The translations under genes were made by a program, and so were the position numbers. A stretch of 64,000 nt of DNA from Rhea pennata (lineage: Eukaryota > Chordata > Aves > Rheiformes > Rheidae): assembly GCF_028389875.1 (NCBI RefSeq), contig NC_084665.1, forward strand, positions 22,538,001-22,602,000, given 5' to 3'. Positions 28,301 through 41,752 of this stretch are shown here, in pieces (the stretch's first letter is position 1; every line of letters begins with the position of its first letter). Under the pieces are notes generated by a model. It had not been told where the DNA came from. It ran no database searches and saw only the letters and a list, made by a program, of their open reading frames with translations.

Positions 28301-30296
28301 TAAGACTCTTCTGTCCAAAACGAATAAAGACTTTGCAGGTATAGTCCTCAGCCCTACAGCTGCACTGCGCAGGAAAGTCCTTAACAGATCTCAAAATAAG
28401 AATAAGGCCAATTTAAGATGCTAGAATAGTCCAGAAATGTTGCACCAGTGACTGCCTTTCTTGAAACCTTTGCCATTTGGAGCGGCAAGAGCCAGGAAAA
28501 TCTCTTCGTCTTACAGAGGAGAGTAATGCCTTTGAAGGGCCTTTTCCTCCTTAAGATGCAGAAGCACAGTTCTCTCCTCTTTTCCAGGGCAGTCTTGGTT
28601 AAGATATCTCCATCTCAGATCCTAACCAATCATGAAACTTCTGCCTGTAAGGCATTGGCCTTCTCTCACAGAGTCTTCTGAAATAACCATATTGGCCAGT
28701 TACTGCTGTAAAACAAGCATCAGCTTTATACTTAAAGACCTAAAAGAGGAAACATTCCTTTGCACTGCTTGAGTGTACTCAATGTTCCCACTTTCAAGGT
28801 AATTTTTTCCTGTTCTTGTATGCGCATGGAGAAAAAATTAGGTCAGAAATGTATCAGTTTTACAGTGGTTAATCTATAAACATCTTTTCATCATCATAAA
28901 AGTTGTGAAGTTGAGCCTGAAGACCACTTACGTCTGATGGTTCTGCTCTCAGCCATATAACCTCCTCTGGTTAACTACAGATTCTCCTGAATATAGAGGT
29001 AAGATTAAAACAAACAAACAAAAAAAATATTAATCATGTATGAGGTTCAGTAAGCAGCAACAGAAGTTAAATGCCACAAAGGAGAACAAAGTAAAAAAAA
29101 AAACTCCAGAAATCTTACACCTTACAAGAGTTTTGATTCAACAGAAGTTTACTTTTTTTAGTAGAAGAATATTTTTTGCTTTCCAGAGTTAAAATGCAGT
29201 TAACAGTTTTAGGCACACATACACAAAAAGTGTTTTAAGACTGATATGTTTTCAATTTCCTAAAAAATTTCAGTGGAATCAAATGTAATTCCTACAGTTA
29301 CAGTAATTCAACAATTATATGAAAACATTTATATTGTAATATTAATTAGCTTCTCTCAGCTGCTCCCAGGATGGCCCTCTTTTATCACATAATTGACTTA
29401 AATGTCATTTCTCAAATTTATTACACTCAGAAGCATATTCATTTCAGGATTCTAGCCAAAACTTCTGAGGAGGTATTCTAGGGGTAAATCAGGGTTTAGA
29501 TCTATGTAATTTTCTTTCAGTAACAGGAACACAGATGCAAAATTTCCCATTAGACAAACAGCTGCATTCCCAAATTAATCCAGGCATTGATATCAAAGCG
29601 CAACATGACCTACACCACACAATTTGTGTTACATAACTCCTAATGTGGTGCAAAGACAACAACGAAGAATTATGCTTTGCTAAAGGCAAGAATTTAGCTC
29701 CCTTTCCTTCCCCTTTTTTGACTTGAAACACACACTTATCTAATTGCTCTGGAAGCCCAGCAGGTTGTCTTTGCTTAATAATAACTTGAGAAATTCCACA
29801 ATGTCTCAGCCTCTAATATTTTTTAAGGATTTTTAACATAGGCTTTTTAAAGTGGACCTCATGATTATTTGCATTTTAAAAGATGCTTTTTCTCTCACGT
29901 CCTCCCACTAGTCACTGCATTGGGAATAGCAACGTACAAGTACGCAATATACAGTCTCAGCTGTGGATGCGCAGCAAAATCCCAGTTTCATACTCACAGA
30001 GAACAGAGAATCTAGACTCCAACCTAGGCCATGATTTGTCTTTCTTCATACTTATTTAGAATCCCCTTTTGGCTAGTTCAACACTCTTTCCAGATATACT
30101 AATCCATAACAATGTTACAGGTGGCCAAGTGCTTGACAGATGGCTCACTGTTGTCTTCGAGTACGGGATGGTGGTGAAGTTCTGCTAGATTTGAAGAAAA
30201 GATAGCACTGCCATCATCCAAGTTGTTTCTTCCCCCTGCATAAACCCTCATCTTGTTTTATGTGGTATAACATACAGCAGAAAATATGATTATCAA

Positions 30297-31467
30297 TTTA
30301 ATGCAAATAGTTGACATTTCAGTCAGGATTAAAAAAAAAAAAGCGTAGAGGGTAGGGAAGTTAAAATGCTCAGTCTAAAACTGCAAATTCGAAACCCCTG
30401 GTTAGCTGCTATTTGGCAGCAGAAGTCTAAAGTTTGGATCCCCCTGGATGCATACAACTTTGCTTATCTGTATTTGCAGGTGTTTTTGGTAGAGACACCC
30501 TACAGTAAGAGATTCATTGAGCCAGAGAGGAGCTAAGCATGAACATAGCACCCTACAACAGTGGCTACGATATCAGTTTGGACAGAGGGAGTTTTGGGAT
30601 CAGGGCATTCCCAAAAGCTTTTTTCTCTCTAATGTAAGCAAAGCCTCTGGTCTAACAAACATCTAATTCTTTTAGTTAAGTTGCAGCAATTTCTATGATA
30701 CGGTAGGAAATGCATCACTCTGAAACAGCCCATAGACCAGCTATTAGGGTATGTTTCAGGGGAGATACAAAAGATGACTCACACTTCCAAACAGAGGACG
30801 TAAACGAACCTACCTACGTATTGTTAGTCAATGTTCCCACCTAGAGAACAGAGTCACATTTAGTCAGTTCACAACCTTTCTCCTCCTGACACTGCTCCAA
30901 TTTAAAAGATAGCACATAGTCTTCGGGGAATTACTGCAGGTTAAGAAACACTGAATGAAAATACCTCCAGAAATAGAGGAAGATGCTTAAGACCAAAGAA
31001 GGGTGGAATTTAAGATAAGGCCTTGACTTCAGCACTCCCTGTGTACTAGTAAGGCTAACTTTACCTTAGCCTCAGCTTGACTGTTTTTATGGTTCTTTAG
31101 AGACACTAACCATATCTAATACATGATGCAAAGCCCTTGCGCATAATTTTGGATTCCAATATGCAGCCTGACACAAAAATTAAGAAGTGTGGTACTCTCA
31201 GTAACGCCATAAATTGTCTTTGGATTGGAGTTTCTTCTATCGCAGCCTGTAAAAAATCTAAAGATTTGGTTTCTACAGGCATGCTAGCAGATGACATGAT
31301 CTAAAATCATTTTGGCACCTCATAGGCTCAAAGACTCCCTGTGCCTTACAAAGGAATAAAACACAAAATATTGCAAGAAATAAGAAGTTGTGTCAGTGGT
31401 TGTGTTCACGGGAAAACAATTTAATATCAAAGTGAAAAGGCATTTTCAGATCAAAATCTATCTCCCT
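30297..31467 (-). other. Probable MTARC 3' UTR
   Basis: The MTARC stop codon is followed on the minus strand by AT-rich sequence without a recognisable gene. No canonical AATAAA occurs in the first kilobase that I could find. An ATTAAA variant lies at 30,297-30,302 (minus sense) and an AATAAA at 29,417-29,422. The 3' end is therefore uncertain, and the lower boundary given here is only the first plausible signal. Confidence 0.35.
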
Positions 31468-34400
31468 TTACTGGATTATCTTGTACACAGGGTCTCCAAC
31501 TTGAATTGTTCCAGTTTTGTCAACAGCAAAATACCTTCCGAAGAGAGGGCTGGATTTGTATATATGTCGCTCAGATGGATCACATAAGCGGTAACTGCAG
31601 AGAGAGAACACTTACGAATCAGTGGTAGCAAATTCTAAGCATCAAATTACCAGTGATGACAGAGAGAAGGTACATGAACAGCCCTGTTTTGGTCAACTTA
31701 CTAGATTAAACTAAATAAATATAATAATTAAAAAAACTAAGCAGTTTAACAGAATAAAACTGATTATATTCACATATCCATGTATTCACTCACAAAAAAA
31801 CTATCATAAAAAGGCATGCACAAAGTGCAATGTCAGACCCTTTAATACCTTAAATATCTATTTCCACAGGCATTCACACAGGTAGAGATAGAAGAGGTAG
31901 AGAAGGTAAAGTTTGCAAAAAGGAAGAGAGAACTTGCTAAGTTTTCTTACCATATGGAATTGCAAAAAGTAGAACTAAAGTAGACCTTTACAACTTAACC
32001 ATGAATCTAACATATGCTTAAAATCACTTCTGTAACTGCTGCCTAATGTTTGTTGGGATCTAGCCTACACCCACTCAAGACTTGCGAAGCATTTGTATTT
32101 TTACTACCTTTTCAATGTTTCCAGTGGCTCCTTCCTATCCAGGACCCCAGTGTCTGGGTTAACAGTTGTTAAAATACACCTGCAAAGACAGACAGTGCCA
32201 AGTCAATCATGGCACATGGTATACATACATATATATATATATGTGTGTGTGTGTGCGTGTGTGTGCATGTATGTATTTAATAGGAGTTCCAAATTTTTAC
32301 CTGGCACAAGACACTGTCCCTTTCATCTCCACATCACCAATAAGAATATCCTCCCAGGAGTCCTGAGGGAAGGTAAACATTATGCACAAATTAGACATAA
32401 CCACATGTAACCATTTTTCCAGGAGCTGGTTCTAAGCATAGTCATTCCTAGAAGATTCAGTATCACTCTGGACAACCACCTTTCTTGCATCTCAAGGTAA
32501 GCACAATTACAGTAGGGTATTACTTTAATGAAAAACCTATTGTCACTACATTCACCCAATTCAGGACACATCAGTAATTACATCAATTACAGAGCAAATT
32601 CTTTGGCAAAACACAAACATGAAATCAAAACACTCAGAAGCCATCAACACCACCACTTACCTTCACAGACATGGTGCTTTTTGCACTACCAGAATATTGT
32701 GGGAGATGCAGTTATGGTACTGCAGTATTACAAGGATGAATTTTTACTCCTATGACAACTATTACAAAACATCACACTGATGATTTACAAATTGTTTATC
32801 TGTATCATTAATTTGATGCATTACAGTGTGCATAAGTTTCCTTACTTCACACTTAAAGACGAACATTCAGTTGTAGCCTGTCACTTCAATATACTTATTT
32901 TATCCTTCACTAAGCTAAGTAAGTATTCACAGGCTTGTCGCCTCCCTCAAAGTTTTGCATGCATTCAAGTGAGACAACGCTGCATCTGTCTGGAGGTCAG
33001 CTGCAAATCATAGAACAGCAGCTTTCCTCATCCTTGTTGATATAATCTCCCAAAGAAATTGGGTTACAAAAAACATATCCAAGCCTCCAAAAAGGCACTT
33101 AAGAATTATTTTACCTCTTCATAAGCACGGCAATCTGTAACAAGAATATTTGGCCTGAAGTTCTCTATCTTAACTTTCTTCTCCAGTCTGGTGTTTAGAT
33201 CTTCCAGTGAAGCTTCTGTGAGGATCAAGACTGGGCTACAGTCAGGGTAGGCAACCTACATAAACACAAAGAAATTCTATGGCTGCTGCAACACCATGGG
33301 AAATTCAGTTTGCAGAAATAACAGCAAAAAGACTAGTATGTTGGAGCCAATAGCCAGATAGTAGCTTGGCAGTGTTATGCTGCTGCAGTGAGGTTTTAAT
33401 TCACTGGAAGTATGTTAAGAAGTGAAATAATATGCCCTTTCCTATTTCAGTAACCAGTAAGTTTTATTTGCTCAACTTGTAAAATTAAACTTTATTTATA
33501 GAGTTAAGCCACAAATTATATCAGTTACCGCAACTTCTTCTACAATACAATAAATGTAGGCAACACAGGGTGCATGTTCCAGACATTAATTCTATGGAGT
33601 ATGTCAGTAAAACATGTTGTGGCAAGTTACGAAAGACAGTTAGAAGTATATGGACTTGCTGAAGTTAGCTCGTTGACTTTAATCAACTAACTGGATTTTT
33701 CTATATACTTAATCTATTTTTTTCCACAGAGAAAGAGATTCACATACAGAATAGCCATATTAAATTGCAACAGTCCATTCATTGCCCTAAGTTTGCCATT
33801 GGCTGTCATTTTGGCAAACAAGGCCAATGAACAGGATTAAAAGAAAAATCCTATGTAAGTCAGCTGCACTGAAAAAGTAGGAAATTTTGGAAAGAATTTT
33901 GGCATAGAAGTCAGTATAGACTGAAAGCCCGCCTCCTGTCTTTTCTTGTCTATTATCCTTTTCCCCTCATGCATACTGTATCTTAACCATGCCCTTTTCT
34001 CTTCCAACCACAAGAAAATGAGTGTTGGACAGAAACAGTTCTGCCCTCTGTTCATGCTAGGACTCCCTTCCCAATCTGCCACCTGATTTGCTGAAACCTG
34101 TCATCTTCTCCATAGGTCTCAGTGTCCTTAGATGATAAATGCATGTATATAAAGGTCCAGACTTGCATATACATCCTTCTGTTTGTGCAACAAGCAAACC
34201 ACTGATGTTCTATAATTAATAACATCATGATGGTAGGGTAAGGTAGTCACAATTTGCATTTGCTTAAAACGTTTACACTTATCAGGCTCAGTACAAACCA
34301 CCTCTACATAGTTTTATTTAGACAAAAAAGAAGAGCACGAGTGGCTCCAATGATAAGAGGATATCTAGGGAATGTACTGACTGAGCACATCTCCTTTCCC

Positions 34401-37400
34401 TGCCTGCAAATCTCCATCTAATACCCCGTCTTCCAGCCTCTCCTCGGGAAGAAAAAGATGAAAACTCTGCAGCCCTCTTTGGATTCCACAATAGCCTGTG
34501 ACTACAGAGACCTAGGTTTAGCACTACCCCTCTAAAAAGAATACAAGGTAAGACAACTCATACCACAATACCGCTAGAGCTAACAAATGATAGAGAATGA
34601 AGGTTTTTTGCACAACACGGATTACACCAGCAAAATTTCTTTAAAAACATAGTTTTCTTCTATTTGTTGAGGCAAAGAAAGGAATTTCATTGAATTCTGA
34701 AACATAACAGTTCCTCTTAAAATGTCAGCAAAACACTCTTTAGTTGTGGATAGTCAATAGTTTAGAGCAGTCTTATAGCAAAATTTAGGCAAGTAAGTTG
34801 TCCTAAAGGCAAATGTTCACATGCTTTAAGTACATGACTACATACCTTGCTAAATTGAGCTCATCATCTGAGGGCTGAACATGCAGGTTTGGTGAAGAGA
34901 AAGGAAAAAAAAGACACAAAAACACACTGCTGGGAAAAAGATTCATTTACCTCATCTGTGGTTCGAAAAAGGTTTATTATATCCTTTGACTTTCTTGGCA
35001 CCATGGAAGGTTCAAAGTGCACTAGTCGATATGGCTCTGTATTCAGGAAAGTGGTAATCCACTGAGCTGCTTCATCACCACAGTCCCTGCCTTGGATATC
35101 CAATCCGAACAACCTGAAGGATCACAAGGCATATCAGCCAGTTAGTTGTAAAGCTGAAGGCTCAAGCATGTTATTATTCAAAGGCAAACAGCTTGTTATA
35201 AAAGTAGTAATAAGATACTGTAAACAAACTACCTGAATTATAATAAAGCAGAAGTTGGTTTCTGAATATAGCATAAGAATTAATCCCAGCACCCAATTTC
35301 CTTCCAGATATCTTGTTTTTGGAAGATGTGTACTATGGACATGGCCAGAAAATACTAACAGGCCTCAGGGTGAAAAAATGAACCCTGAAATAGGCTTTAG
35401 GTGCACAGACCTAACTGTCTATCAGTGGCCCTGTAAGGGATCACATCAGTTTGCTTCACTTGCAAGTAAAATAAAGGGTATATTCTTGACCTTGTATGTG
35501 ACTTCAAAAATCAAAAGACCTTTATCCAGAAAGTGACTGAAATGTAATTTATTTCAGAAAATGAATGACAGTTAAAATGGACATGGTCAGTTACTGTAAT
35601 TAAAAATTGTAAATGTTTTCTCTCAACATTAAGGAAGCTTTCCTTCAAATTTTAATGCTGCCACAATTTAGCTGGAGCTGAGTGAAACTCTGCTGCCCAA
35701 AGATCATTTCAACTAACATTCTGACTTTGCATTGTGTCATAAATATTCTTATGATGAAACAGTAATAGATACAGTATTGCTGGGGCTGCAAAACAGTTTC
35801 TGTTAAAACGTGATATTTACACTTTCCTTCGAAATCACACACTGGATCTAAACCACTTGAGAATCATTTTCTCCACTCAGAAGGCTGAGCAGAAGGTGCT
35901 GTGCAAACCTAAACCATCTGCCAATGGTCTCATCAAGAGAATTCCTCCAAAACACAGTCGTTTTCCAAAATCTGAAAGTTTTTTTTTCCCCAGACAAACC
36001 TAAGTTAAAAGTAACAACGAAAAAGGTATGTGTTGACTTCCCCTAAAACCTCTGGCACAACACCCCAGTGAGACCTAGTGACAGGTATCGAAGACAATAA
36101 GCAATGCTAAAACCTAGAGATTGAGTTATTCTACATACTAAGAGAGGTTAAAAGTTTTATAATGGAAGCAAAGTCCACGGGACACAAAAAGCCGCTGGCA
36201 GCAGAAAATAAACAAGTTTATGTAAGTAACAATTTTCTGGCAGGAAAAATAAACCTCCACTCAACCTTCCAATAACCTTCAACACCAGTCACAAATGGCT
36301 TCATTACCGTCCTCAAAGTATTGATTTTGACCCAAATGCACTGTGGTTTCCTCTGCCTCTGTAACCACACACTGCACAGCTTAAAGCATGCAGATACGCA
36401 GGCAATTCGGCTAGCCTGCGCCCAGCTCCTAGAGGCCCTCCTCATCCAAGGCAGAGACGAGTTATTGGGGTGCTGGCAGCAACATCCAGCCAGTGGCCTG
36501 CTCTCCTCCTTCCACGCACCTGTCCTCCTGTCTCCTCACACACCAGCAGGCCAAGGGGCTCCCAGGAATCAAGGCTAGTGGCCGCCAGCTAATGCTGCCA
36601 GAAAGATTCACTCACTTCACTGCTTGCTTTACATGCGCACACACGGGCATTTCAGGTACTCCCTGGGTTTATTTGTGTGCATGTGCACTCCAGTCACTAT
36701 AAATGGCTGGAAAAGCTGTGCTCTCTTCACAGAAACATCCTATGGCCACGAGAAACTCTCAGCGCCACACCTGTAAATCGGTCCTCTCCCTCAACCGCAC
36801 CTCCGTTCCCTCCCTGCCACATCTACTTTGACACCTTACCACCTACTCAGAATATCAACAGCCGTATCTCTGCTGCCAGGTTTAGAGAAGAGGAGAGGTT
36901 TTTTGTTGTTGGCTGCTATCATTTTAAAAAAAGATATTTTTTCCAAAAATATAGCTTATCAGACTTAAAAACCACAGGCAAGTTCTCTGGTCAAGGCTTT
37001 CAGCATTAAGTCATCACTTCTGATGAGTTGTTTGAGGAGCAAGACGGAGTCCTCGTAATACAAGCTCATTCTTAGCATTCTAGATCTAATCATACAACCC
37101 ATACATAAGACAACAACTAAAACCTCCAGCTCCTGCTTATTTCAGGGGACTTGCTGGGAGTCAGTGCATTAAGAGTTAGCTGCTACCTAATTCAAACCAT
37201 TCTGAGTCCCTCTCAGTACAACAGGATGGCACTCTCTATTATTTTTAGATAGCAGATACAACACTACAAGTTACAGTAATTTTTCAGTGCTTGCCTCCAC
37301 ATATTCCAACAGAACCTGATCTACAAATAATGACCAATGCTTGGCCCTCTCTGAAAGGCAAACCTTGACGTGATCCTTACAGCACTTCAGTGGACCAATT

Positions 37401-40400
37401 CCCCCATGTGCTCCAATCTGGATACTAGCTCTCACCACTCATTTATGTTTTCATGCTGTGGAACACATGCTTGATGCACCTACAAACCCGTGTCATGGCC
37501 AGGGTGAGATCCACACAGGTGCGACTACCATTGCATCATGTTACTGCTGCATAATGAAGCAGAATCTCCATGCTAGTGCAGGAAACGTGTGATCATCCTC
37601 TCAGGTGCATCATCCCCAACTACTGTAGTAAGAGTGACTACTACAGGACATACAGTGCTCATTTACACATTTTAATGTGTGATTTGCTATTTTGGAAACA
37701 CATCCTGCTTTTTCTTTTCTTTTTTTCTTTTTTTTTTTTTTACATATTGTTTTCCTCCATTCTGGGTGCAAGGAATAAAAAACAGAGAACACAGAAAGTA
37801 CGCATGAGAGATGGTCCAAGATCACAGACTGTCTGGCAGCACTTAGAGAGGGTGAGACCCTTCAGGGGAGCAGAGATGTGCTCCTACAATTACTTAAGTA
37901 AAAATACATCACATATATTGTTCAAGCTAGTAATATCTGCAGTAGTGCAGGAGCTGAAGCTGGTCTGAGGAAAAGCCAATTAGGAAGCTTAAGACTGGTG
38001 TCTCATGGCAAAAGTTTGAGAGGCAGCAAGCAGTGATCTAGGCAAGAACCTGAAAAAGGCGAGCTGAGGCAGGAACGACTCACAGACCCAGGACTCTCAG
38101 AGTGCTCCTGAGAGCTTCTGGTGAGGCAAAGCAGATCCTGTGAGCATGACACTTCCTGCTGTTACGTGCAGTAAGGGGTGCAAGGCAGCATCAGTGTAGC
38201 AAGCAACTGTACTGTGAAGACCAAGACAAAACTATAGCTATACTTCCTCAAAGACATGAAAGTGATAAGAAGCAGCCTTCACTTTCCTAAACAAAAAGAA
38301 CAGTCTAATTTAATTAGGACAAATTACAGTAACAAGATGATGGATGAACTGCTGTTCTGTGGTGATGTATCTATAAACATGTTTACTCATTTAATGTATA
38401 AAATGTATTAAGTAATCTCTTTGGTAATGCCCCACTGATTTCTTATTTTATTCAAAAACAGTGCAACATCTAGGAACTACCACAACGGATGCATTCCAAA
38501 CATAACCAGAAAGGGCTGGTCAGGAAGGCTCTTTCTACACTGGAGAAACTTCAGTAACATTCTGTATTTGCTGGTATCCTCTAAACCAACTCAGTGGTTG
38601 CTACTGTCCAAAATATTCAACTGCCTCTGTCTTCCCTCCAGTCCGAGCCAGAGCACGGATCTGCCTTCAAATTGGTCTGACGGCAGAAGTAAGGGTCTTA
38701 CAGCTTCCTAGATTACTTTTTTCTACCCAAAAAACTCTCAGCACTGCAAATCTAACAAGCTATTTCCATGAATAGAGACTGTGCACATGCAGTGACTTTA
38801 GTCCTACATTTGCCTCCCTCAAGCATCAGACTTGTTAATATCAAAGTAAAAACTGCAACTGGACTTACCAGTTTTAAAGCACAGATATGTGTGCACAGCC
38901 TTTTTCAGCCCAACATGCTATTGCATTGCCTCAATTCCAAACAACTGGGCACAAGCCAGCACCGATCTGAAGGCCCTGTGCGCTCCAGGCAGTAGAATAA
39001 ATGCAGGTCTGGGCAGAGGACCTTGCAGACAGACTATACTGTGCAATAAGATAGCTATTCCCACTCACAAGGTGGAAGCGAAAACCTGGAAGGAAAAGCG
39101 AAGACTTCATTTGCCTGAATACAGTTCCCAAATCTCATTTTTGGGAATGGCTAAGTAGATCAGAAAGAATCTGCCTTGATGTGGCAATTCAAATTGCTCA
39201 AGCACAGCAGTCACACAAAATGCAGGTATCAACCTGAAAAGCACTAGAGAATTTATGGGCATGACTACCTCCACAGCCTATGACAGCATGGACAACTTGG
39301 CAACTTTCAAAGTCCACTTACACAAACCTAACTTTGCTTGTCTGCATTTCCTAAATCTAGCAATTTTAAAGCTAGAGAAGGCAACAGCTTATTAAGGCAA
39401 AGGAAGAAAAATTAAGAGAAAAACAAAGCACTGAGATCTGTAATTCAGAAGGTCAACATAATTTTTCATTACTGAAATGCATCAGCCTATGTAAATCTTT
39501 TTCTAATGGCACCACGAATTTCAGAAAAATAACATATCAAAAACAGTGCATGTTTTTGAAGTGTGTATATCATTGGCTAGTACATACATGTTCCAGACAG
39601 AGTTTTAAAAGATTGCCCTCTTTCTCCTCGACAAATGCTGTTGTTTGTAACTTGCACCTGCCTTGTGTAAATAAAGATACTGAGCTATGCTAACCCGTCG
39701 TTTCCACAGCAACAGATATGTTCTCGAAGTTAATGAATGCAGTTCCTCTCAAGCACTCTGTTAGCTTTAATTACAGCAGCTGGAACATTAACCTTTCTTG
39801 CTATCCAAAGGAACACTTACCAGTATGCTGGTATGGGCTAATACCATTTACAGCTACCGAACAGTCTTATGTGTAATTGGCATTTAACAGTGAAAAGATG
39901 CTTTGCATTTCCGCTTGGCCATTTTTCAGCACGGATTCCAATACATTGGTGAAGTAACTAGGCCTGGATTCATCCAGCATCATTCTAGGCATGCAGCTTT
40001 TGCGTAATCCGCTCACCTTAGGTCCCCTCAAGGTACGAGGCCGGGGGGGGGGGACGGGGGGCTACAAGGAACGAGCTGCTCTCCGGGAACACCTGTGTCT
40101 CTCTGAGGACCACAGCAGAGCGCCAGGAGACCTAGCTACTCGTTTGGGCACCTCAGTTAAGCGTCTGCAGGTAGGGCAACTCGGCCCTGAGAGCTCACCT
40201 CCACCGAACGGTCAGCACGCACCCAAAAGCGCTGATGCACATGTAGCGCAAACGTGTTAGAGGTGACCAAGAAGTGGCGGATGCATGACTGAGATTTCCA
40301 GACACAAGCTAAAACGCAAAAAGTGGACAGCAAACGCGCCTGGGTAAACATGCCACTTGAAGACTGAAGATCACAGTTCACTTGGCAGATACTCAGTGCA

Positions 40401-41212
40401 GGAGCTTTGAATACTGCGTTACCTTGTCCCAAGATCTGCTTGCACTGGAATTAAACAGATTAAAGCCAGACCTCACATTACAGTGATCAACCCTGACCTC
40501 TTGCACAACATGCAACCGAGAGTTTCAACTTGCAACTTTTGCACAAGAAAGCGCTCAAATAAATAGAAGTAGAGGCATGTAAATGAGAGGCAGCACTGGG
40601 CAGGGGCAGAGAGGGTCGATGGGCAGGGGCAAGGAGCTCGGGTGCTGGGGCTCGTCCCCATCTCCGGTACCTGCAGTTGCGCACGGGGTTTTTCCTGGAG
40701 AGACTGACAGGGAAACGCAGCTGCTTCATCTCCGGGGCGTTTAAGGTCAGGCAGCCGTCCTCGCAGCCGACCGACACGAGGACGAGCCGCGGCTCCTGCC
40801 GCGCCGTCACCATGTGCCCGTCCTCCTTGGTCACCAGCCAGAACCTGCGGCAGGCCGCGGCCGTGAGGCGCCTCGCGGGCCCCGCCGCCGCCGCCGCCCC
40901 GCGCCGCCCCCGCTCCGCCGCGGGCCGCCCCTACCTGTCCCGCAGCTCCCCGCTCCGCAGCCCCATCGGCGTCACCTGCGCCCGCGGCACCTCCGCGCCG
41001 CGGCACGACTTCACCGGGTACACGAAGAGCCGCGACACCGTCCCCACGCGCTGCAGCCGCCCGCCCGCCGCCCGCCGCCGCCGCCGCCCGCCGCCCCAGC
41101 GCCAGGCCCCGAGCAGGGCGGCCAGCGCCGCCGCCGCCGCCGCCGCCCACAGCCAGCGCGGCCCTGCCGCCGCCCACAGCCCGCCACCCAGCGCCGCCCG
41201 CGCCCCGCTCAT
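31468..41212 (-). CDS. MTARC1: MTARC, mitochondrial amidoxime-reducing component (complete, 7 exons, 338 aa)
   Basis: This is a molybdenum-cofactor enzyme of the outer mitochondrial membrane. In the known family it reduces N-hydroxylated substrates using electrons from NADH via cytochrome b5 reductase and cytochrome b5. Coding exons by eye: 41212-40935, 40844-40671, 35113-34951, 33255-33115, 32362-32301, 32179-32108, 31594-31468. All introns are GT-AG, phases agree, and the sum is 1,017 nt (338 aa plus stop; human 335-337). Residues about 13-39 form an Ala/Leu/Trp-rich membrane anchor followed by RRRRR (43-47), as expected for a signal-anchored protein. The MOSC N-terminal barrel follows ([17 protein letters not shown]), then the MOSC domain. 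C274, first residue of exon 6 in [12 protein letters not shown], aligns with the Mo-ligand cysteine of human MTARC1 (C273). The start ATG has G at -3. Internal motifs resemble MTARC1 and MTARC2 about equally, so the symbol is provisional; the family assignment is secure. Confidence 0.95.
32108..32179 (-). CDS. MTARC1: MTARC exon 6, carrying the molybdenum-ligand cysteine
   Basis: This 72-nt exon begins by completing a split Arg codon and then encodes [18 protein letters not shown] and on to LETLK, ending in a split Ser codon. The first full codon is the conserved Cys (C274 in this model) that aligns with the Mo-coordinating Cys of human MTARC1. The acceptor is TCTTTGCAG|G and the donor AAAAG|GTAGTA. 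The short intron on its 5' side (32,180-32,300) contains a TA/TG microsatellite. Confidence 0.93.
32221..32276. repeat. (TA)n/(TG)n microsatellite in an MTARC intron
   Basis: About 56 bp of ACAT units, then TA and TG dinucleotide repeats with single interruptions, ending in GTAT units. It lies in the 121-bp intron between MTARC exons 5 and 6 and occupies nearly half of it. Confidence 0.95.
35114..40670 (-). other. MTARC intron 2 (about 5.6 kb)
   Basis: This is the large intron between the exon ending ...NCR and the exon starting [10 protein letters not shown]. It is mostly AT-rich. A GC-rich stretch near 40,020-40,200 includes an 11-G run at 40,043-40,053 closely followed by six more G. I see no exon, RNA gene or recognisable transposon in it. 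Several 60-130 codon ORFs occur but have no family signature. Confidence 0.8.
40671..41212 (-). CDS. MTARC1: MTARC exons 1 and 2, separated by a 90-bp intron
   Basis: Exon 1 (41212-40935) encodes the membrane anchor and the first MOSC_N strand, ending LRSGELRD plus a split Arg codon. Exon 2 (40844-40671) encodes [20 protein letters not shown] through NCR and ends with a second split Arg. The intron between them is only 90 bp and lies inside the CpG island. The donor is AG|GTAGGG and the acceptor GCCGCAG|G. The extremely GC-rich exon 1 gives long spurious ORFs in other frames on both strands. Intron 2, by contrast, is about 5.6 kb. Confidence 0.93.
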
Positions 41213-41600
41213 GGCGACTGCGGCCCGCGGCGCCTCCGGCGGCCGAGCGCGCCCGGCGGGGCGGGGAGGGGGCGGCGCTCGAGGGGCGGCGGGAGGGCAG
41301 AGCGCGGCCGCGCACCGCCCCCGGCGCGCTGCGGGCTCCGGCGCGGAGCGGCAGCGCCTGCCCCCTTCCCGCTCCTTGTTATTTATTTATTTCTGCTCGT
41401 TTTTGAACGTTGCGGGCTGATTCTAAAAGCCGCGTTCCGGGAGAAGGAACGGACGGCGCGGAAATACGCGAGTAGACGGAGCACGGGGTCCGCCAGGAGG
41501 CCGCGGGGGCAGCTCTGAGGTGGACCGAGTCGAGCGCGGGGCAGGCGGACCTCGGCGCCGGAGCCTGGGCCAGGGGCAGCCGTGCATTTTCGGCCGGGTC
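40850..41600. promoter_or_regulatory. CpG island, likely bidirectional MTARC/PFN3 promoter
   Basis: Sequence is very GC- and CpG-rich from within MTARC exon 2 to about 400 bp upstream of the PFN3 start, with an AT-rich break near 41,380-41,410 (TTATTTATTTATTT). The MTARC ATG (41,212, minus) and the PFN3 ATG (42,016, plus) diverge with 803 bp between them. That geometry suggests a shared promoter. No clear TATA box is placed, and transcription starts cannot be read from sequence. Confidence 0.6.
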
Positions 41601-41752
41601 CAGACATCAGGCCGGCCGCCGGACTTGTGAGATGGCACCCGAAAGCTTCCCCGTGGTTCAGAGGCTGTGGTGGAAAGCCCTGCGCGAGGCGCTTGGTGGC
41701 CGGAGAAGGTCCCCGTGTGGGCTGTCGCGCTGAGGGTCAGCGTGCCCTCACA

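Larger units (their letters stand above)
9900..30296. other. Non-coding AT-rich intergenic stretch
   Basis: About 20 kb without a gene I can support, lying 3' of MTARC. ORFs up to 231 codons (22,868-23,563) occur but show no family features. Scattered 30-80 bp remnants resemble MIR/CORE SINEs. A GC-richer island of about 150 bp lies near 23,040-23,190. No second MTARC copy, tRNA, CRISPR array or LTR element is recognised. Confidence 0.55.

Noticed and set aside
1-31000. HLX exons or a second MTARC copy expected from synteny
   Set aside because: No homeobox motif or MOSC motif was found in this stretch on either strand.
33000-33020. AATCATAGAA motif resembling the 3' end of avian CR1
   Set aside because: A single short match with no flanking CR1-like sequence.
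40473-41518. Long ORFs on both strands over the MTARC CpG island (280, 247 and 234 codons)
   Set aside because: Frame shadows of MTARC exons 1-2 in GC-rich DNA. The minus ORF of 280 codons is in another frame and runs across a splice site.
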